7,767 bases of DNA, taken from Candidatus Neomicrothrix sp. UBA2131. GTDB lineage: Bacteria > Actinomycetota > Acidimicrobiia > Acidimicrobiales > MedAcidi-G1. The translations under genes were made by a program, and so were the position numbers. Location: assembly GCA_002329075.1 (NCBI GenBank), contig DCXR01000004.1:15283-23049 (forward strand), given 5' to 3'. Under the pieces are notes generated by a model, which was given only the letters and a program-made list of their open reading frames with translations, ran no database searches and was not told the DNA's origin. Shown piece by piece: positions 5,480-7,767 of this stretch (positions are counted from its first letter, which is position 1; the number at the start of each line of letters is the position of its first letter).

Positions 5480-6754
5480 TCAAGGGACGACCGACTGGAC
5501 GCCACGCCAGCGGTCTATCCCTCCAGACTCGACGACCTCCACGATTCGCCGAACCGCCTCGTCGACGTCGGCATACCCGATGTACAGGGGGGCGAAGCCG
5601 AATCGGAGCAGGTCCGGCGGACGGAAGTCGGGAATCGTATGAGACTCGTTCACGAGTGCCTGCCCAACCGCCTGAGCCTCGACATGGGAGAGCGAGACGT
5701 GCGAGCCGCGCCTGCCTGGATCCCGGGGGGTGCGCAACTCGAACCCGAGGGGCGCCAGGTGCATGTCAGCCAGGGCGATGAACCGCTCGGTCAGGGCCGT
5801 CGACTTGGCCCTGATGCGGTCCATCCCCGCCTCGAGGGTGAGGTCGACCCCCGGTTCGACGAGTGCGGCGGAGAGGACCGGTGGGGTGCCCGTCAAGAAG
5901 CGCGACGCTCCCTCGGCGGGACCCGCATCGAAGCTGAAGGCCATCGGGTCGTCGGATCCCAACCATCCCCGCAACGGGTTCCGCAACTCGGTCCGGGCAG
6001 CGTTCACGTAGAGGAGGGCCGGAGAACCAGGACCGCCGTTGAGGTACTTGTAGGTGCAGCCCACGGCGAGGTCCACCTCCGCTGCTCCGAGATCGATCGG
6101 GACGACCCCGACGGAGTGGCAGAGGTCCCAGAGCACCAGGGCGCCGGCCTCATGGACCATCCGTGTCGTGTCGGCGAGGTCCCAGCACCAACCCGAGCGG
6201 AAGGCGACCTGGCTCAACGACACCAGGGCCACATCGGCGGCATCGGGTCCCGATAGCGCATCGGAGAGAGCACCGACCGCTCCGTGGATTCCGTCGGTCG
6301 GCAGTATCACGACCCCATGGTCGGGCCCTGCCGCCTCGGCTGCCGCCCGTAGTGCCTGGACGTCCGAGGGGAAGTTGAGGTCGTCGGTCAGGATCCTGGT
6401 GCGACCGGGTCGGGCCTGGAGCGCGGCGGTTGCCGTCTTGTAGAGCGCAATCGAGGTGGAGTCGGCCAGGACGACCTCACCCGGTTCGGCACCGACCAAC
6501 TCGGCAAGGCGGTCGCCGATGCGTTGCGCAATCTCGAACCAACCTTCGTTCCACACGCGGATCAGGCGATGGCCCCATTGTCGAACGAGGTCCTCGGCCA
6601 TCGTCGCCGAGGCCACAGGGAGGCGTCCGAGGGAGTTTCCGTCCAGGTAGATGAGGTCCGGATCGGCGTCGTCGTGGACGAATGCTCCGCGGAACCCGGC
6701 CAACGGGTCGGCGGCGTCGAGCGCCGACGCTCCCGCGGGCGTCAGGTCGGTCAT
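5480..6754 (-). CDS. kynU: Kynureninase
   Basis: This 424-residue PLP enzyme hydrolyses L-kynurenine to anthranilate and L-alanine (3-hydroxykynurenine to 3-hydroxyanthranilate) in tryptophan degradation, in the cytosol as a dimer. Length and motifs fit the family throughout: IYLDGNSLGRLP (35-46), WNEGWFEIAQRIG (68-80), the phosphate/ring segment NFPSD (127-131), LVSLSQVAFRSGW (177-189), WDLCHSVGVVPIDL with D210 and H213 contacting the cofactor, and GCTYKYLNGGPGSPA with the Schiff-base lysine K236 after Y235. The C-terminal domain carries RGSHVSLSH and PDLLRFGFAPLYIGYADVDEAV. The start is ATG 6754, since upstream in-frame sequence reads through the neighbour's repeats. No Shine-Dalgarno is present and a strong GC hairpin ends one base before the ATG. 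It follows the FnIII-repeat gene by 26 bp on the same strand. Alanine released here is the substrate of the ald product encoded nearby. Confidence 0.96.
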   Translation of the reverse strand: MTDLTPAGASALDAADPLAGFRGAFVHDDADPDLIYLDGNSLGRLPVASATMAEDLVRQWGHRLIRVWNEGWFEIAQRIGDRLAELVGAEPGEVVLADSTSIALYKTATAALQARPGRTRILTDDLNFPSDVQALRAAAEAAGPDHGVVILPTDGIHGAVGALSDALSGPDAADVALVSLSQVAFRSGWCWDLADTTRMVHEAGALVLWDLCHSVGVVPIDLGAAEVDLAVGCTYKYLNGGPGSPALLYVNAARTELRNPLRGWLGSDDPMAFSFDAGPAEGASRFLTGTPPVLSAALVEPGVDLTLEAGMDRIRAKSTALTERFIALADMHLAPLGFELRTPRDPGRRGSHVSLSHVEAQAVGQALVNESHTIPDFRPPDLLRFGFAPLYIGYADVDEAVRRIVEVVESGGIDRWRGVQSVVP

Positions 6755-6755
6755 G

Positions 6756-6772
6756 GGCCCGGTGGCCGGGCC
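6756..6772. terminator. 7-bp GC hairpin between the FnIII-repeat gene and kynU
   Basis: GGCCCGG-TGG-CCGGGCC is a perfect 7-bp all-GC stem with a 3-base loop. It fills most of the 26-bp gap, starting 8 bases after the upstream stop and ending one base before the kynU ATG on the minus strand. It may be a terminator without a T tract for the upstream gene, or a structure that covers the kynU initiation region. Confidence 0.4.
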
Positions 6773-6780
6773 GTGGTTGC

Positions 6781-7767
6781 TCAGCCCAGCGAGGCCAGGA
6801 AGTTGGTGGCCTCGTCCGTGGCCAACCATGCGGTGGTGGCTGCTGCCGCTTCTGCCGCTTCCGCTGCCGCGATCGCCTCGAAGAAGGCTGTGACCGCTGC
6901 CGCCTCTGCTGCCGCTGCTGCCGCCGCTGCTGCCTCCGCTGCCGCGATCGCCTCGAGGAAGGCCGCCGCGTCGTCCGTGGCGAGCCACTCCTCGGTCGTG
7001 GTCGGGGCCTCGCCCAGCCAGTTGGCGGCCTCGTCCGTGGCCAGCCATGCAATGGTGGCGGCCTCTTCCTCGGCCTTGGTCGGCAGGCCCAGGAACCGGC
7101 GCCCATCGGCGCTGTCGGCCCAGGCGGCTGCGGCCTCCTCCTCGGCCTTGGTCGGCAGGCCCAGGAACCGGCGCCCATCGGCGCTGTCGGCCCAGGCCTC
7201 GACCGCGGCGGTGTTGGCAGCGACCCGATCGGCCGCTTCCTGGCCTGCGAAGGCGAGGATGGCGAGGAAGTTCCGGGCTTCGTCGGTCGCCAGCCAGGCG
7301 TTCACCGCGCCGGCCGGCGGGCCGGTCTGGACGGCGACGCTGGCGGTCGAGGCCGTTCCGGTGCCGACGGCGTTGATGGCCGAGACCCGGAAGGAGTAGC
7401 TGGCGCCCGAGGTGAGGTCGCTGTAGGTGGCGGTGACAGCCGTGGAGGCGGTGTCGGCGGTCGCCGTCGCCCAGGTGGTGCCGTCGTCGACGGTCTGCTC
7501 GACCTTGTAGCCCGTGATGGCCGTGCCGCCGGTGACGGTCGGTGCGGTCCAGGTGACGGTCGCCGTCGTGCCGTCGGCGGTTGCCGCCACGGCGGTCGGC
7601 ACTCCCGGTGTGGTGACCGGGACCACCGCGGCGCTGGCCGTCGACGCCGTGCCGGTGCCGACGGCGTTGACCGGGCTGACCCGGAAGGTGTAGCTGGTGC
7701 CGTTGGTCAGGCCCGTGACCGTGGCCGAGGCCGTCGTCGACGTGCCGTCGGCGAACGTCGTCCAGGT
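6781..7767 (-). CDS. Fibronectin type III repeat protein with Ala-rich W...FL repeat tail (5' end outside window)
   Basis: The frame is open from the right edge to TGA at 6781-6783, giving the last 328 residues. Numbering from the edge, residues 1-50 are the end of one fibronectin type III domain and 51-148 are a complete one (PGVPTAVAAT, VTWTAP, ITGYKVEQ, then SYSFRVSAINAVGTG), a 98-residue period. Residues 152-328 form an unrelated Ala-rich tail holding six copies of an 11-residue motif W-x9-L, with Phe or Trp before the Leu: W158, W192, W216, W241, W261 and W314. The last copy ends four residues before the C-terminus. Poly-Ala stretches lie at 275-291 and 300-310. FnIII chains of this type in actinobacteria are usually secreted, surface or matrix proteins; no LPXTG or C-terminal membrane segment is seen. 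I do not recognise the tail. Apparent starts inside the window (GTG 7626) are not real starts, because the FnIII domain continues upstream. Confidence 0.85.
   Translation of the reverse strand, partial: TWTTFADGTSTTASATVTGLTNGTSYTFRVSPVNAVGTGTASTASAAVVPVTTPGVPTAVAATADGTTATVTWTAPTVTGGTAITGYKVEQTVDDGTTWATATADTASTAVTATYSDLTSGASYSFRVSAINAVGTGTASTASVAVQTGPPAGAVNAWLATDEARNFLAILAFAGQEAADRVAANTAAVEAWADSADGRRFLGLPTKAEEEAAAAWADSADGRRFLGLPTKAEEEAATIAWLATDEAANWLGEAPTTTEEWLATDDAAAFLEAIAAAEAAAAAAAAAEAAAVTAFFEAIAAAEAAEAAAATTAWLATDEATNFLASLG
6860..6963. repeat. 75-bp-spaced direct repeat in the Ala-rich tail
   Basis: The 29-bp segments 6860-6888 and 6935-6963 agree at 28 positions. On the minus strand they encode FFEAIAAAEAA and FLEAIAAAEAA. 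The Ala-codon tract between them is low in complexity and prone to slippage. Confidence 0.75.
7058..7197. repeat. 72-bp tandem duplication inside the FnIII-repeat gene
   Basis: Segments 7058-7125 and 7130-7197 are identical at 67 of 68 positions (the difference is at 7066/7138), with a 72-bp period. Each encodes AWADSADGRRFLGLPTKAEE, so the protein gains one 24-residue unit in frame. Near identity at synonymous positions implies a recent duplication or ongoing gene conversion. Confidence 0.92.
7339..7701. repeat. Related FnIII-coding segments, 294-bp period
   Basis: Segments 7339-7407 and 7633-7701 match at about 58 of 69 positions and encode the end of two successive FnIII domains (both contain NAVGTGTASTAS). 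The 98-codon period shows module duplication, older than the 72-bp duplication in the tail. Confidence 0.75.

Noticed and set aside
4700..6256. Long plus-strand open frame from the end of ald into kynU
   Set aside because: It has the composition of a shadow frame and conflicts with kynureninase, whose motifs are complete on the other strand.
6755..7048. N-terminal extension of kynureninase to 7048
   Set aside because: The extension is Gly/Arg/Ser low-complexity sequence read from the wrong frame of the FnIII-repeat gene; normal kynureninase length is reached from ATG 6754.
6841..7200. Repeats resembling a CRISPR array
   Set aside because: The repeats are in frame, differ in length and spacing, and encode related peptide units of one protein; there are no unique spacers of constant size.

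Overview
The window is about 7.8 kb of GC-rich DNA with dense bacterial coding, strong G/C at third codon positions, very short intergenic gaps and several starts that look leaderless. The Ser/Thr/Pro linker of the first protein, the actinobacterial type of amidohydrolase and the Lrp/alanine dehydrogenase pair all suggest a high-GC actinomycete, perhaps an Acidimicrobiia-like marine or soil lineage. That placement is inference; no rRNA or marker gene is present.

Layout from left to right. (1) Nucleotides 2-1189 (+) hold the 3' part of a secreted solute-binding protein. (2) Convergent to it, 1225-2430 (-) encodes a metal-dependent amidohydrolase of the Amidohydro_2 (ACMSD-like) superfamily. 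(3) Divergent from that, with only 43 bp between the starts, 2474-3232 (+) encodes a classical short-chain dehydrogenase. The 43-bp gap is almost entirely a 41-bp inverted repeat, each arm of which ends at a start codon. (4) 3240-3728 (-) encodes an Lrp/AsnC regulator, divergent from (5) alanine dehydrogenase, ald, at 3882-5003 (+). Their 153-bp gap contains a 15-bp palindrome and a probable leaderless promoter. (6) 4930-5424 (-) looks like a remnant of a second, Tat-type amidohydrolase: its N-terminal segment runs directly into its C-terminal segment and the catalytic barrel is absent. (7) 5480-6754 (-) is a complete kynureninase. (8) 6781-7767 (-, open at the window edge) is the C-terminal part of a large, probably extracellular protein with two fibronectin type III modules followed by an Ala-rich tail carrying six copies of an 11-residue W...FL motif.

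Functionally, the middle of the window is amino-acid catabolism. Kynureninase cleaves kynurenine to anthranilate plus L-alanine, alanine dehydrogenase turns L-alanine into pyruvate and ammonium, and the adjacent Lrp-type protein is the usual kind of regulator for ald. The amidohydrolase/SDR pair may share regulation through the inverted repeat; their substrates cannot be read from sequence.

The least explained items are the mirror-image start region at 2432-2472, the W...FL repeat tail (including a 72-bp tandem duplication), and the internally deleted amidohydrolase. I saw no CRISPR array, tRNA, rRNA, transposase or phage gene.
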